This document shows positions 37,926 to 50,782 of a DNA stretch of 64,000 bases, piece after piece. A program made the translations under genes and the position numbers. The stretch is from Paramecium octaurelia (taxonomy: Eukaryota; Ciliophora; Oligohymenophorea; Peniculida; Parameciidae), in the NCBI GenBank assembly GCA_905182995.1, contig CAJJDP010000086.1:359541-423540 (forward strand), read 5' to 3'. The notes below the pieces were generated by a model. It was not told the origin of the DNA and did no database searches. It worked only from the letters and a program-made list of their open reading frames with translations. Each line of letters starts with the position of its first letter. Within the stretch, counting starts at the first letter, position 1.

Positions 37926-39921
37926 ATGGGAAATAAATAATAATCAGCCAAGCAAAGAGATAGCAATTTGAGCATGGTGAGTTATGGCAGGTCTGTTTCA
38001 ACTGCACCAACCAATGAATCGGGTATGCTCAGATTTACTACTGACGGAAGTATGAGTTCTTCAATGTTTGGGGGTTTGGAGACCTATTTCAATCGATTAC
38101 CAAATCCAGTAGTTGACGGAATATGCAAATTTCTCACAATTAATGATCTCACAAATCTATACTGCACCAGCAAATTTGTTTATGAAAGATTTTACACATC
38201 GCTTCCTTACTCCATTAAATGTGGGGATCTATTGTACAAGATGTACGAGGATCGAAGAGGCATTGTCAAATTTGCAACTGAGACCAAGCATGCATCATGG
38301 CCTCAAGTCTTAGAAGTTTTCGTGCATAATAAGTATAATTTTATGTTTATAAGCTTGATTAGAAAGCAAATGAAGAATCTCCCCTAGAATCTGAGAGAAT
38401 CACTTCAACAAGCTTATCAACAACATATCATCTATCCACCCTTGTTAATGGATGAAGTGACTAAAGAAGGCTTGAATTCTGAATTTTAGAAACAAATTAT
38501 GCAAAAGCTTCAGAGTTGTTAAGAATGCCAATCTATTACTGAAATATAAATACTGAATTAAACACGAGGTTTTTTCAAAAAGTCACAAAATTCAAGATAA
38601 TAAATGATCACAAAGATGTTAGAAATCAGAACCTTAAGAGAATTTCAAGTAGATCAGAAGTAACACCATTGTATTTATTTTTAGATTACCATAATTATTC
38701 AACATTATAATTTTAATCGCATCCACAATCAAATCCCTTTTGCAAATCGTTGCATTGACACTAGAATGTTCAGTAGCCACTAATGACTCAATTGGATAAT
38801 TAGATTTTTATCTATATAATTTCTAGATGTACTTGATATGGATGCAATAAATAGACCAACATGTAACTCCCTATCTGCATCTTTTTGATATCATTCTCAA
38901 AGAGTAGATTCCCTCCTACCACTTCCCCCCCTTAACTATCCAATGGATGATGATGAAAATGTGGAATCAATACATATATTCAAAATGCAAACATGCTTTG
39001 AGATCCATTTTCTTATAATAATTGTATGCAGTTAGAATGAATCCCACACTCAAATATGAACAATATCTCTTAAAAGATTACGTCAAATCATTGATTGATT
39101 TATCCACCACGTAATCTAATGTGAGGATGGCAGGTCATTCAAAGTTTCAATACATCAAAGACTTAGAAAATCTATTCATCATATTAATCGAATAAACTGG
39201 CAATCTTTATCAAGAACACAATATTAGCTTTTCCAAAGACATCAATGTTCTAGGATACATTTTCCAAAAACATATCTTGGAAAACAAACTCATTCCTCAT
39301 CTTCTAGAATAGAAATACGCTAAAATTCAAACACACATTGAACAAATCAAATAAAGTGCAGAATTTTCAAGAAGAATTTAAAAATACGATGATGATAACT
39401 AATTCATTACTCAACAAACCGATTATTCATTTCAACTACTCAACATCAATAAAGTGTTTTACAAAATTAAATCAATTATCAACTGCGAACCTTTGCTATC
39501 ATAAACCATTAGATTGACCATTAACTATTAAAAAAACACGTATGACAAACTATCCACCTACATCAAAGATTATCATGCAGACCTCTACGAAGAAATCTCT
39601 AAATTGGCTGATTTAGATGTTGTTTCAACTGAAAGTGTCTAAATCAGAGATGCTATGATTTTATACCGAACACAATCTGAGACATTTGAGGAACATCTTA
39701 TCTCATATGATGAACTCATCGATGTTGAATCTCTTAAACAATTTATTAAATAAAAATCAGCCAGCAATTCTAAAAAGAATTCATTATTGTTGAAGAAAAC
39801 TAAATCAGAACCACCCAAATTACATTAGCAACCAGATTTAAACAACTTTTTACCAATTACAATAGTTACTGGATTAAATCTAGCCTAAAGCCTCACAGAG
39901 CAATTCATTAGCTAATAATGA
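37926..39921 (+). CDS. F-box-like protein
   Basis: About 656 aa with one 25-nt intron (near 38661). Residues about 55-95 form an F-box-like motif, LPNPVVDGICKFLTINDL followed by LYCTSKFVYERF, which would bind SKP1 in an SCF ubiquitin ligase. The remaining 550 residues are helical without recognised repeats (no LRR, WD40 or Kelch), so the substrate-binding part is unknown. The last 60 residues are Lys/Ser/Pro-rich. The start MGNKQQS could be myristoylated, but this is weak. It shares a 29-bp divergent promoter with the rsmI gene. Confidence 0.7.
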
Positions 39922-39998
39922 TTCTATAATTAATTCAATTTTGTGTAGTATTTTATCTTTTTTATTGTAATAAAAATTATAAAAAAATTATATAAAGT

Positions 39999-40748
39999 TC
40001 ATAAAATTCCTTTTAAAAAGTTATCAATGCCATCAAACATCTGCTATTACTAATTTAGATCACTTTCAAATTCTTTGTCTCCATTCAACACCAATATTGA
40101 AGTATTTTTATGGGTTTCCCTCAATAACCACTCTTCATGTCTATTATGGATCTATGTCAGATATTCCTTAGAAATTGTATTCTTAAAATAATAAAAATGG
40201 CGGTAATACTTTTTCTTCATCCCTAGCCCGCTTTTGCATTCTCTAATGACACACTTCTGGATCCACTTGTAAATAAATGATCATTTGCTTTTAAATTTTC
40301 TTTCCAAAAACCTCCTCGCATAACCAATCATAGAATTTCTCATACAATGCGAACTCCAAATTGTTTATTAATCCATTTTTATGCCCATTCACAGCAAAGA
40401 TTTCTTTATCTGCTTCAATGCTTCTCTCACTTAAGATCAAATGTCTCTCTTCAGGATTGATTGGATCTGAGAGAACCTCCTTCCAATGTTTCAACCTGCT
40501 ATAAAAGGCATACACTTGCATTGTGTAAGCCCATCTGGTAGAGTCCTCATAAAAAGAACCTAACAAATTCAAGGAGGGATCCCCATTAATACACTGCCAT
40601 TCATTTACAGGCTCAGGTATAAATCGTAACTAAAAATATAAGTTGGACTTACATCAGGATATTTTTGTTACATCAATTTTAGTAAAGTGCTTTTTCCAGA
40701 CCCAATATTTCCTTCAATTGAAATAAGTGTGTATTAGTTCGATTACAT
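39999..40748 (-). CDS. Deoxynucleoside kinase (dNK family)
   Basis: Salvage enzyme phosphorylating deoxynucleosides. 232 aa, introns of 23 and 28 nt. The P-loop ISIEGNIGSGKSTLLKL near the N-terminus, EPVNEWQ, and the ERS motif in LSERSIEADKEIFA (catalytic Glu/Arg) are all dNK signatures. The lid is KRARDEEK followed by YLTQIHNRHEEW. Size and motif order match animal dCK/dGK/TK2-like enzymes. Substrate range cannot be predicted. Confidence 0.9.
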
Positions 40749-40891
40749 TAAAAATAATATTTGGAGGGCTTTTTATTTATATTGCCTTATGAATTCACAA
40801 ATTTAATATAAATTATCAACTTAATTTAATTTATTTCGATCATAACTTATACGAGTATGTTATACAATTAATTAACAAAAAAATTTCTCAA

Positions 40892-42692
40892 TCATGAATC
40901 TTACTCAAACCCCTCATTTTGATAAGCCTCTTGCTAATTTTTTTGCTCGGTAGGTTCCAAAGTTACAAATAAAGAATTAGGCTATTCATTCTTCTTCTAA
41001 TCCTCACTATCATCTAATGGATTGACTATATTGTCCTCATCCTTTGCTTCAATCGATTCCACAACTTTAAGCATGTTTTTTTGATTCATACTTTCTAATA
41101 CATTGATAGATTAATCAGTTTATTATTATTTCAACAGTCTTTCATCGTTTTATTTCACTTATTGCTAGATCATCTTTATAAAATTGTTATCATCTTACTT
41201 TTCATTTTATATTTTGTTACTTTCTTTCTTGAAGTCATTGCTTTCATCCAGCTTATCTATAGATTCCTTATGTTCCTCTTCCTCTTAAATTTAAAAAAAA
41301 TTATTTCCTTAAAGTTGAATCTTCTCCTATTCTATCTTATTTTGTTCAGTTTCTGTTTGACTTAAAAATAATCCCGATTCATTGGTAAAATTTTAGACGA
41401 CTTCCTCAACAATTTCTACAGGCACTTAGGTATTTGTCTTGGCAGTTTTTGAGTTCAATTCTGTTTTTTCAATTTGAGCATCAACATCAATAATTTTAAT
41501 CTATATAGGTATGTTCTCCTTCCTTCCATTACCATTAATTTTGGCTTTAGAATTAAATTAAGCTTTGGATTTCTGTCTCTCCATATTTTCCATTTTAATC
41601 GATGATATTTTCTTAAACTCAGGCTTAAAATTCGATTATTAATTTTTAAATGGAGGTGCTTCTCTAATGCCAACACTCCTGCATTTTAATTGAATTGGGG
41701 ATTACGATGTACTGTAAGTACAATTTTCATATTTATGTTATTTTGGTTTTGTAAGCGCTAATTAAATCTCCCTTTAGTATTTTTTATATGGTTGTTGCTG
41801 TTACTATTAAGAAATTTTGAGCAATGGCAATTGTCCTATTTAAACTTATTTATTCTGTTATTAGGATTTAATAGATTAAATGTTATTTTCAGAACAGTCA
41901 TTTGGAGATGGTAATTATTATTTAATCTATGCTTCTTAATTTGATTCGTCAGGCTCAAACCCATTGTTTTCATATTCCTCTTAATTTTTTTAATTATTTC
42001 TTTCCAAAGTTTTTTGAGTTAAAATAGCAACAGTTGCTCCTGGGGTCTTACGATATCTGGTGGATTATTCCCTTCCTCTTTCGGTTTATGAGTTCACAGA
42101 GATATCAACTTTTTTAATTTATGGCAATTTAGAAAAGTTCTTCTATGTTTTTACATTTTCTACTTCCTTTCTTTGAGTCAACGAGTTTGCTCTTAATTGC
42201 TTTGTTAGTAGTTGTGTGGCTTGATTAATTTTTTTTAATTCTTTTTGTTGCTTAATAATAGCTCCATCAATTTGTTCTTTCGGAAGATAGGTAATTACTA
42301 ACTGTTAAACATTCTAAACTGTTGTTATAAGAGAATCAAGAAATGTGACAAAGTGATCTTTGGAAAGCGATCTGGATATTTCGGATATTTGCGTATTATT
42401 GGGGGCTTTAACAAAAGATTTGTGCGAAGGTGATGAAGCTTTGTGTAATCCAGATTTAATATTGCCTTTCGATTGGTTCTACTCAATATTTAAATCAAAT
42501 AAATACAATAGTCTAATCAAAGGATTTGGATAATGAATGAGGCAAATTACGCTAACTCAATCTATCCTATTTCAATCTGCTCATCATTTGATGCATGTGT
42601 AAATTGTAAAAGTATTATTCAAGATGAACATCTTTCTCAGGCCTATAATTAAGCACTTTCCCTTTTTTGGCGGCTGCAATACCGTCAAGCAT
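40892..42692 (-). CDS. Large low-complexity hypothetical protein
   Basis: About 591 aa with one 25-nt intron near 42490. The first 180 residues look more structured (MLDGIAAAKKGKVLNYR, YFYNLHMHQMMSRLKQDRL, DHFVTFLDSLITTVQNVQQL) and include a helical coiled-coil stretch. The rest is Q/N/K/E/S-rich with dense TAA/TAG codons, probably disordered. No catalytic or membrane motif. The start is 51 bp from the divergent gene at 42744. Confidence 0.7.
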
Positions 42693-42743
42693 AAAAGGGG
42701 GCTTGATTTTTGATTTTTATAGTTGCATAAATATATATTATAA

Positions 42744-44323
42744 ATGAATTATGCAAACCCATTTTCATTAACTTCTTAAACTAGTTTTTTAAGTCCCAAA
42801 GAATAACGAAGTAGACTAACTAGTTTCCTATCTTAAAACCACTCCATTAGATCAAATAAATCAGTATCTCCCAAGATGCATTTTATTCCACAATAAAAAA
42901 TGCTGAGGACTGAACAAATATCCCCTAAATCTCAATTTGTCCCCAAGAATGACAATAAGCAATATCAAAAAAGGACTACTGGAAGAATCAAATATGTTTC
43001 TGAGCACAGCTCCACTCCCTATCTGTACATTCAAAAAAAAAAGCATGAAATTCGCATTCCCTTATTACCAAAACTATCTCCTGAACCAAAAATTGAAAGT
43101 CCTAAGTTACCATTCATTAATATTATGACTGAACCAACAATTACAATTGAAGAATAAGGAGAATAAGAAAGAAGTAACTTCGAATAAAGATTCGAATTAA
43201 ATAAAGATTAGCAAATACTTTTAAATAAATCTAATAATTTACTATAAGTCTCTTAATTATCAAATAATCAAGATGATCAATTATCAAACAGTAAGCTCTC
43301 AATACGAACCAGATTCAAAAAAGCGGTGTAAAATTCCTTTCATTCTCCAGCAAGGAAAGTATAATTTTATATATTTAGTCTTTATTTAATGTAATCATAT
43401 CGCACGAATTTAATGTCCTGTAGGAAATTGAGAGACCATAAATATAAAAAAGATTTGAACCAGGAAATTAGATTTTGGCATTAAAGTTATAAATGAGGAC
43501 TATAAAAAACATCAAAAAAAAAGAGAAATACATTAAGGATGTTCAACTTAAAAAAGGATTCGGGTCAATTAACGTAGAGCAATTTAATGTCTCAACTAAA
43601 GCATTTCAAAGAAAGATTAATCTTATTCATTAAACATCCTCAAGAAGTCTTATGCATTAAGAATAATTCTCCTTGTTACCCAAATCGTAAAGAAAATCAA
43701 TAACTAGTGTTTGTTCATAAACATAAAATAATGTTTTGATAGTTAGTTCCGATAAACATACATAATTTATTAAGGAAAGGAGCAAAGAAATAGATAAAGT
43801 AAAAGAGTATGAAAAGTCGAAATTTAATGTTACGATTACTTATGAAAATGTAGAAAAATTGACTTTCTAATTCAATAGACCTCAACGATTGAATTAATTC
43901 AAGGACACAACTGAAGAAATAACACCTCTTAAACCTCCTTAATCACCCAGATAAATCGTCCCATTATCTTTGATTTCTTCGAAGAACCTTCAATCGAGTA
44001 GAAAACTTGATTAAGTTTCATCTTCAAGAAACTTGGGAGCTAATCGATTTTCTAGACTATCTATTCAATCGAGTGTGTTCTCAGAGGAGGCAACCAATAG
44101 TGCTGATCTCAAATTTGATTTTAGTAAAGTAAATACATTTGTAATTAAATAAGCCGAATCTATATGTTAGAGTTTACTATTAAAATAAATTGTATAAAAT
44201 GATGCAGAAAACAAATTATACAAAATAGAATTTATAGGAAATAGAAGAGAATTTTCTTCCTAAAGTAGCCCTCACCAGTAGTACAATTTTAACAAATATT
44301 TATACTGTCATGTCTACCTCTGA
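42744..44323 (+). CDS. Serine/lysine/glutamine-rich hypothetical protein
   Basis: ATG at 42744 (MNYANPFSLTSQTSFLSPKE), one 20-nt intron near 43359, in frame to TGA at 44321; 519 aa. Composition is S, K, N, Q and P-rich with many short basic/serine patches (SPKSQFVPKND, PQSPRQIVPLSLISSKN), suggesting a disordered phosphoprotein. The stop overlaps the ATG of the next gene by 14 nt, so the two may be one gene joined by an intron I cannot place. Confidence 0.6.
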
Positions 44324-46120
44324 ACAAGGAATTAGATAAAGAAAAGTCACAAATGAAAACCTAAATGACAAGATATCGTTTTCAGGAATCTAACTACCAA
44401 AATATAGTATAGAAAAAGAAAATACAATTTTTAAATATGATGAATATGGTAACGAGTCTGCAACTTTATCAAGTGAGGAATCTGATGATTCTGTCTCCTT
44501 AGATAACTTTTTAGAGAGTCCAGCTAACAACAGTAATATATTATATAAAAAAAAGCTTAGAACCAGTAATAAGAAAGAATAAAACTTTGAAGAGTGAAAA
44601 AGCTCTCAAAGATCAAAATTAACCTCAAGAGTAGACATAAACATATTTTATTAAAGATGATCCCATTGATGAAAAATGTATTAATTTAAAGTTATTTTAT
44701 AGAATTATCAACAGGAGCTTTGATTTTGATTAAAAAAATACGAATGGCCTTTTAAATGCCTCTTCATCTTTAACCAATAATCAGTGTGTTAGAATAATAA
44801 ACAAAAAATCATCTTTTAGCCTAACATGTAAAAATGTGTGACCATTTTGAAATGGGATTGTTGACAGATAAGCATTAGACAGTGTTTGAAAAAATGATAA
44901 TCTATCAAAGAAGCTCAATACTCAATAAAGCAATCTGTTGTGCTATTGAATTTAAATTTCCCAATATTTTAGTTGGAAGGTATAACTGCTAAACTAAAAT
45001 GATTGATGTTGAACATCAAGAACCAGTTTCAAACACTGCAATATTAGAAGAATAAGAAAGCAAATATGAGAAGCTTGAAAACTAATAATTATTGCAAACC
45101 TAGATAAGAAATTCCATGAGAAGACGTTCTAAAGAATTGAAAGAATCGATCAATAAAAGATAAACGATCAATGCAAAAAAGTAGATTTAATAAGGATTAA
45201 CTAAATAGGATTCACTCTAGGTAACTCAACCATAATAATGGAACAGAAGAGTTGTGTTAACAGGGGAGCTAACTAATCCTCTTACAATTACAATTTAGTA
45301 AACTAATTAGCAAAACTCAAATCTTTTTACTTAAGCCTCAACTGTTCTAATTACTAAACCTACTTTAGCATCTTAATAATCTGTATTTAGAGTAACTAGT
45401 TCTAAGCACATAGATCTTAACAGTCCATAATAAGATCTTAGTTCATCCTTTCATTCATCTTAAAATGAGGAATCTAGACGTTCGAGTAAAATTGAGTAGA
45501 TCCAACATCAACAATCATCCTAAACATAATATACATAACCTCCACAATAGTAAGTTTCACAATAAAAAATGTAAAGTTAATAAGAAGATAGTTTTGAAAG
45601 TGTATAAGAATAAGAGGATAAATATCATCTTTTACAAGAAGGAAAGGTATTGATTTTATAATTATTTAGAATGCTTTAAGTATGTACATGAATTCATTAA
45701 GGATGAGAACACAAATTAAGGAATCTTAACGAAGACAAAAACTAGATACAAACTAACTAATTAAATTAGCTATTTATAATAACAATTTTGTAGAGGTATC
45801 TTATCTTCTAGTATTTAGTTTATGGATAATATTCAATTGATTCCTGAAATGTAAATCGACGCTCCTTTATAGGATGGAAACACTTTTTTGATTTTAGCTG
45901 CTTAATGTGGTTGTAGAGAGATTGTCCATGAATTAGTCAAAAGAGGAGCAGACATCAACATTTAAAATGTATTGTATTACTAAGCAAGGATGATGGCAAT
46001 ACAGCAGTTCATCTAGCTCTGGCCCACGGACACTATAAAATTGCGGATATGCTCATGGAATCCGGGGGAAGCACTCATATTTTTAACAAACATGGATAAA
46101 ATGCCTGGAGTGTCCTGTGA
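44310..46120 (+). CDS. Ankyrin-repeat protein
   Basis: From ATG at 44310 (MSTSEQGIRQRKVTNENLN), with introns of about 22, 34, 23, 23 and 20 nt. The long N-terminal part is Q/S/E-rich (LSSEESDDS, NAKKQIQQGLTKQDS). The C-terminal 110 residues carry ankyrin repeats: FMDNIQLIPEMQIDAPLQDG, NTFLILAAQCGCREIVHELV, KRGADINIQN, DGNTAVHLALAHGHYKIADM, LMESGG. Ankyrin repeats mediate protein binding. This gene may really be the 3' part of a single gene with the preceding frame. Confidence 0.7.
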
Positions 46121-46161
46121 TACTATATATTATATTTTATATATATAATAATAATTAATAA

Positions 46162-46721
46162 ATGGATTAGGAGTAGAAGAAAAATAATCTAATGAATATC
46201 TATCAGTAAGTATTACTATAACTAAATAATAATTAGAGAGGCCAAGAAGATTGAAAATAAGCTAAAAGTTCAAAATTTATATTCTCTCAAAAGCATTTTG
46301 AATGAACTATCAAAATAATAAAAGAAAACACCAAGTACATCTTTGCATACAACAGCAAGCAAGAGAAACTAAGAGTCAAAATTAAAAATAACTAATTTAG
46401 CGTCTTCTCCTAAAACAAGCTATCGTTCAACTTTGTAATTAACCAAAAGAAATTAATGGATCGATTTAATAAACTAACAATATTAATAATATATTCAGTC
46501 TGATTAAATTGCAATCACTGAATATCGGTATAATTACTATTCAACTTAGAACAATCTCATAAATGAATACAATTTTAATTTCTGACTGGAAATAACCCTA
46601 CTATAATAATGAAACTCAGCTCAAATCAAATGAAGTTATAATTCAACATTAGAGAATAGAGGACATGAGAAATTGGAAGGAAATATTAGCCAAACGATTA
46701 TAAAAAAGAGTATCTAGATGA
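46162..46721 (+). CDS. Hypothetical protein, 168 aa
   Basis: ATG at 46162 (MDQEQKKNNLMNIYQ), introns of 31 nt near 46205 and 22 nt near 46533, TGA at 46719. Lys/Gln/Ser-rich with one predicted coiled-coil stretch (EAKKIENKLKVQNLYSLKS) and a C-terminal polar helix (QHQRIEDMRNWKEILAKRL). No homology recognised. It ends 29 bp from the convergent kinase gene. Confidence 0.6.
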
Positions 46722-46750
46722 TGTTTTAGTTAAAAACAATTTTGAATAAA

Positions 46751-47766
46751 TCACTAGTCTAAAATTTCTGAAAAATATTGATGTTTTAATGCTTAGCTTG
46801 CTGTAATTCTCTCTTCCGGAATGTATTTTAACAATTTGCTATTAAATTATACAAATCAATAATATTACCTAAGCAAATCAATAAATAAATCTTTATCATC
46901 CACATGTTCGAATTTTTCCTCTAAATCAATCGGTTCATATTTTGGGAACTCTTTGAATAATTTTACATCAAAAGGAACAACTTTTTAATAATATTTTAGA
47001 TCTGATTTGGTAAAAGATCCTAAAATTCTAAGAATTTGAAAAAATTAATCCCCTTCTGATTTCCCAATAAATAAAGGTTCAAGCAAAGCTAATTCAGCCA
47101 TTATGCACCCAATCGCCCATATATCAATCGATACATCATATTCAGTTACTCCCAATAGTAATTCTGGAGCTCTATAAAATCTCGATACAATATAGGGTGT
47201 ATTGATAGTGGATGGATTTAGTTGTTTTGCACTGCCAAAATCACATAATTTGATTTTCCCATCCTTAACTAAAATATTTTCTCTTTTTAATTATTTTATA
47301 CAAGTACGGTTTTAAATCTCGATGAGCTATATGCTTTCTGTGAATCTAATCAAGACCTTTAAGCATTTGATAGAGGTAGTTCTTTAGCTCTTTGGATTCC
47401 AAATAGGTTTTTCTCTTTCTGTGATCTCCTATGATATCTTCCAAATTTTGATCCATAAATTCTAGTATGATATTTTAAATCATTTTATTATCCTCACTTC
47501 TACTATAGAATACATCCTATATAATATCATATTATACTAGCATTTTCACTACATAACTACACTGCTTTAACTACATCAGGATCTCGCATTCCCTACTCTA
47601 CAATTTACCAACTTTTTGCATTCTTTTTAAGGCTACTTTTTAGCGTCTTTGTTAATCAAAGGCTTCGAACACATAACCTTTATAAATATTTTCTAAATTT
47701 ACCAAATGCCCCTGAACCTATTATTCTTACTATCTCATAATTGGGTATGCTCTATAGTTTCTCCAT
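46751..47766 (-). CDS. GSK3-type (CMGC) protein kinase
   Basis: 304 aa after introns of 25, 21, 25 and 30 nt. Full kinase: glycine loop IIGSGAFGYVFEAFD, VALKRM with the beta-3 Lys, HRDLKPENILV, CDFGSAKQL, the activation segment TPYIVSRFYRAPELLLG with its conserved tyrosine, and IDIWAIGCIMAEL. The GSAKQL and YI-SR-YRAPEL strings are those of the GSK3/shaggy group of CMGC kinases. The C-terminus ends soon after ITASQALKHQYF, shorter than animal GSK3, so there is little beyond the catalytic domain. It sits divergently 117 bp from a pseudokinase gene. Confidence 0.88.
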
Positions 47767-47883
47767 TTAAGAAAATATTGATTTTAACTTAAAAGTTAAG
47801 TTATAATATTAAATCAATAATACGCATTATTATTTATTACTATGCTTATAATATTTAGATCGAATTTATAATAATTAATAACA

Positions 47884-48835
47884 ATGAATACAAATCTCAC
47901 ATAGGATGATGATTCAATTGAATTTTAAAAAGCTGTCACTTCGCCATACAAATGTCCTTAGCATCTATTAATTATTAATGATAGTTTGTTCCTATCATCC
48001 TTAAGAGAGTATGAAGAACCTGAAGAGACTTTTCTAATTGTTTCCGAAATTCAATAAGACATCCAGATTGTGATCAGTTCAAAATTTGTTAAAGTAAATA
48101 TGTAAATAATGACTAGAGGATCAGATATACAATATCGAATCCGTACAACACAGATTTGATTCTAAGTTCCTTACGAAGAGCTCAATAATTCAACGATGAT
48201 AATTTATCATAAGTACTTACATATTGAATATTTAGGTTCACTAATACGTCATTCAAAATAAAACTACTATATAGATATACACTTCCTACGCTAATTAGTG
48301 CAACTATTTGTAGGAACGTGTTTAAACAGAATCCAGAATATTATCAAATGAAATTAAGTTAAGATCATATCTTTACAGTATTTTAGAAGGACTCAAATAC
48401 ATTCATCAAAACAGCTGTGTTCACATGTGCATCATCCTCCAAAATATAGAGTGTCACAAAGAAGAGTACAGATAAGTAATTTTTCCTTAATTCTAGTTAA
48501 AAATAAGTAGATTTGAGACATTATCAGAAATCAAAACGAAAATAAATCCTGATCTTAGGAAATATCTGATGAAAACACTTCCTCACATACCTCCAGAATT
48601 AGGAGATCTTAATTATTTAGTTTAACCCTCTTTTGATATATTTTGTTTAGGAGTAGTTATATTTTAAATGTGTACTTGTCAATTACCTGAAGATAATTCA
48701 AGAACCAATCGATTAATCCTCAAAAAATTTGTTTCAAAGGAGTTAGCTAATATGATCTTATTAATGTTGGATGCTTAGGCAGACAATAGACCAACAGCTA
48801 CTACCTTAATTGATAATTCATGGTTCAACATTTGA
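47884..48835 (+). CDS. Protein kinase-like pseudokinase
   Basis: 294 aa after introns of 23, 23 and probably 21 nt (the last keeps frame and could be coding). Kinase-fold landmarks are present: EILEGLKYIH-like helix E (YSILEGLKYIHQNSCVH), PPELGDL replacing APE, FDIFCLGVVIFQMCTCQLP (helix F), ADNRPTA near the end. Catalytic residues are missing: the HRD loop reads VHMCIILQNI, and the DFG position reads SRFET. It is therefore probably a non-catalytic, scaffold or allosteric kinase relative. It lies next to an active GSK3-type gene. Confidence 0.75.
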
Positions 48836-48888
48836 TATTAAATGTTATTCACTAGTATCTAAATATAAATATAAATAAATATTAATTA

Positions 48889-49483
48889 ATGTCAAGATAG
48901 GCACCATCGTCTGCTTAAAAGAATGATAAAAAGGCTCCTCCTCCTCCCCCTCCTCAGAAGGGCCCAAAACCTTTTAATGCTGAAGATTACGCTAAACCAC
49001 CACATCTTACAAAAGAAGAAGTTTTAGAAGTCAAGCAAGCCTTTGACATCTTTGATAATGATGGATCTGGATCTATCGATCCATAAGAATTGAGAGAGGC
49101 TTTTGAAGCATCAGGAATTAAAACCTACCACAATAAATTTATTTATTAAGTATTGGGTGAATTAGATACTGACAATAGTGGAGGAATTGACTTTGAAGAG
49201 TTTTTACATCTTGCAACAGCCAAGGTTAGTGATAAGGATACTAGAGAGTAAATCTAAAAAGTCTTTAATCTTTATGATTGGAATAAGGAGGGTAATTTAT
49301 TTATTTACCAAAGGCCGCATTACATGGGATGAATTAAAAAGAGTGGCATAAGATTTGGGAGAGGAAATGACTGATGAAGAAATCTAACACATGTTTAAGA
49401 AAGCCGATTTGGATGATGATGGCTTCGTCACCTTTGATGATTTCTACAATCTAATGACTTAGAAGGAATATGGAAAATAATGA
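48889..49483 (+). CDS. Centrin-like EF-hand protein
   Basis: 190 aa with one 22-nt intron near 49290. Four EF-hands are visible: DNDGSGSIDPQE, DTDNSGGIDFEE, DWNKEGRITWDE and DLDDDGFVTFDD. The third loop has Asn/Lys/Glu at coordinating positions and may not bind calcium. The N-terminal extension is Lys/Pro-rich (KKAPPPPPPQKGPK), longer than in canonical centrins. Centrin-family proteins in Paramecium build basal bodies and the contractile infraciliary lattice; this spacing (EF1-2 linker, EF3-4 linker) fits centrin better than calmodulin. Confidence 0.85.
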
Positions 49484-49508
49484 TATGATATTAATACATC
49501 AATGAGAA

Positions 49509-50739
49509 TCAAAAATTTCCTTAATATTCAAAAAAACCTAGCTCATGATTCTTTTTGAAAAAAAAAATTCTCAATACTATTGATTGTAAGGTTTTCCTTT
49601 CTACTTCTATCATTTCTATTTTCTCATCTTCAACAAACTATGCTTTTATTTCCTTAATCAGCATTTATCCCTATTAAATACTTTGCATTTCAATTAAATA
49701 AAATTATTTATTGTTATCATAAATGATAACTGACTTTATTTCTTGATTTTCAATCTCAAATGTTCCATATTATATATAACTCTCTTGATTTTCTTTTTTT
49801 TCAAAATTTTAATTAATTAATGGATAAAAGTAATCTTCCTCTTTTAATTGAATATATTCATTAAATATATTATCAATCTTTATTATGGCTAAAATTGTCA
49901 GTATTATAAGTTAATTACCAAACAATTTAATCTAAAATAATTATTCAAAATACATTCAAGATTGTTTACTATTTTTTGAGCTCAAACTATTTGATTTTAA
50001 TAAAATTTTTATAAATAACAACCAAAGATTCATGAGCCAAGATAAAGCACTTTGTGTTTGGTTTGAGTTCTAAATGAACTTTCTTATCAAAATTGAATTA
50101 ACAAGGAAATTAGTAATAAGGAAATTAATTAATGTTAAGAGGGTTTTCTATTCTCATAATACTTTTATCTTCTGAATCCAAAACGAAAATTTGAGTATCA
50201 GACACCATCACTAGCAAGGACCCATCTTAACTTACAACACACTAAAAAATGAGTTAATTAATTACTGATAAGAAGATGTAATTTTCTAATCTAAATGCTG
50301 TTTTTATTTCAAGTTCATACTTTCTAAATAAAGGACTTTCACCTTTCATAAAATCCAATTCATATTCATATATTATGTTATTTCTGTCTATCATATAGCT
50401 CTTTATTCTTTTTGGTAGTATTTTATTTGAATAAATTTTCACAAATGAGGCATATGTTTTTGTTTCTAATGAGCTCTAGATCTGATCTCCTTATATTTTA
50501 AATATTGACAACTCTGAATCATAATTTACTAAATATGTGTAGCTGTTTTCAAGAGGAATTCTTTAAATATTTGAACTTAATAAAGATCTTATTATTTGTC
50601 TCTCATATTAACTCATATACCATCGGTACCTCGAGGTTAGGTTTAATTTAGGAGATTGATATCCAGAAGGGAGCAGATTTTTTTTGTTTTTTTTACCTCC
50701 TTCTTGCTCTTTGAGGTCATTAGCTTAAGGACTGATCAT
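49509..50739 (-). CDS. Hypothetical protein, 394 aa
   Basis: ATG at 50739 (MISPQANDLKEQEGGKKN), introns of 24 and 22 nt, TGA at 49509. Beta-strand-like blocks recur (SYTYLVNYDSELSIF, SLLVMVSDTQIFVLDSEDK, SLVVIYKNFIKI), which would suit a degenerate beta-propeller, but no WD dipeptides are seen. The start is 43 bp from the start of the phosphomevalonate kinase gene on the other strand. Confidence 0.65.
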
Positions 50740-50782
50740 TTCTTTGCAGTTAAATATAGTTTAAATAAATAGTTATTATAAA

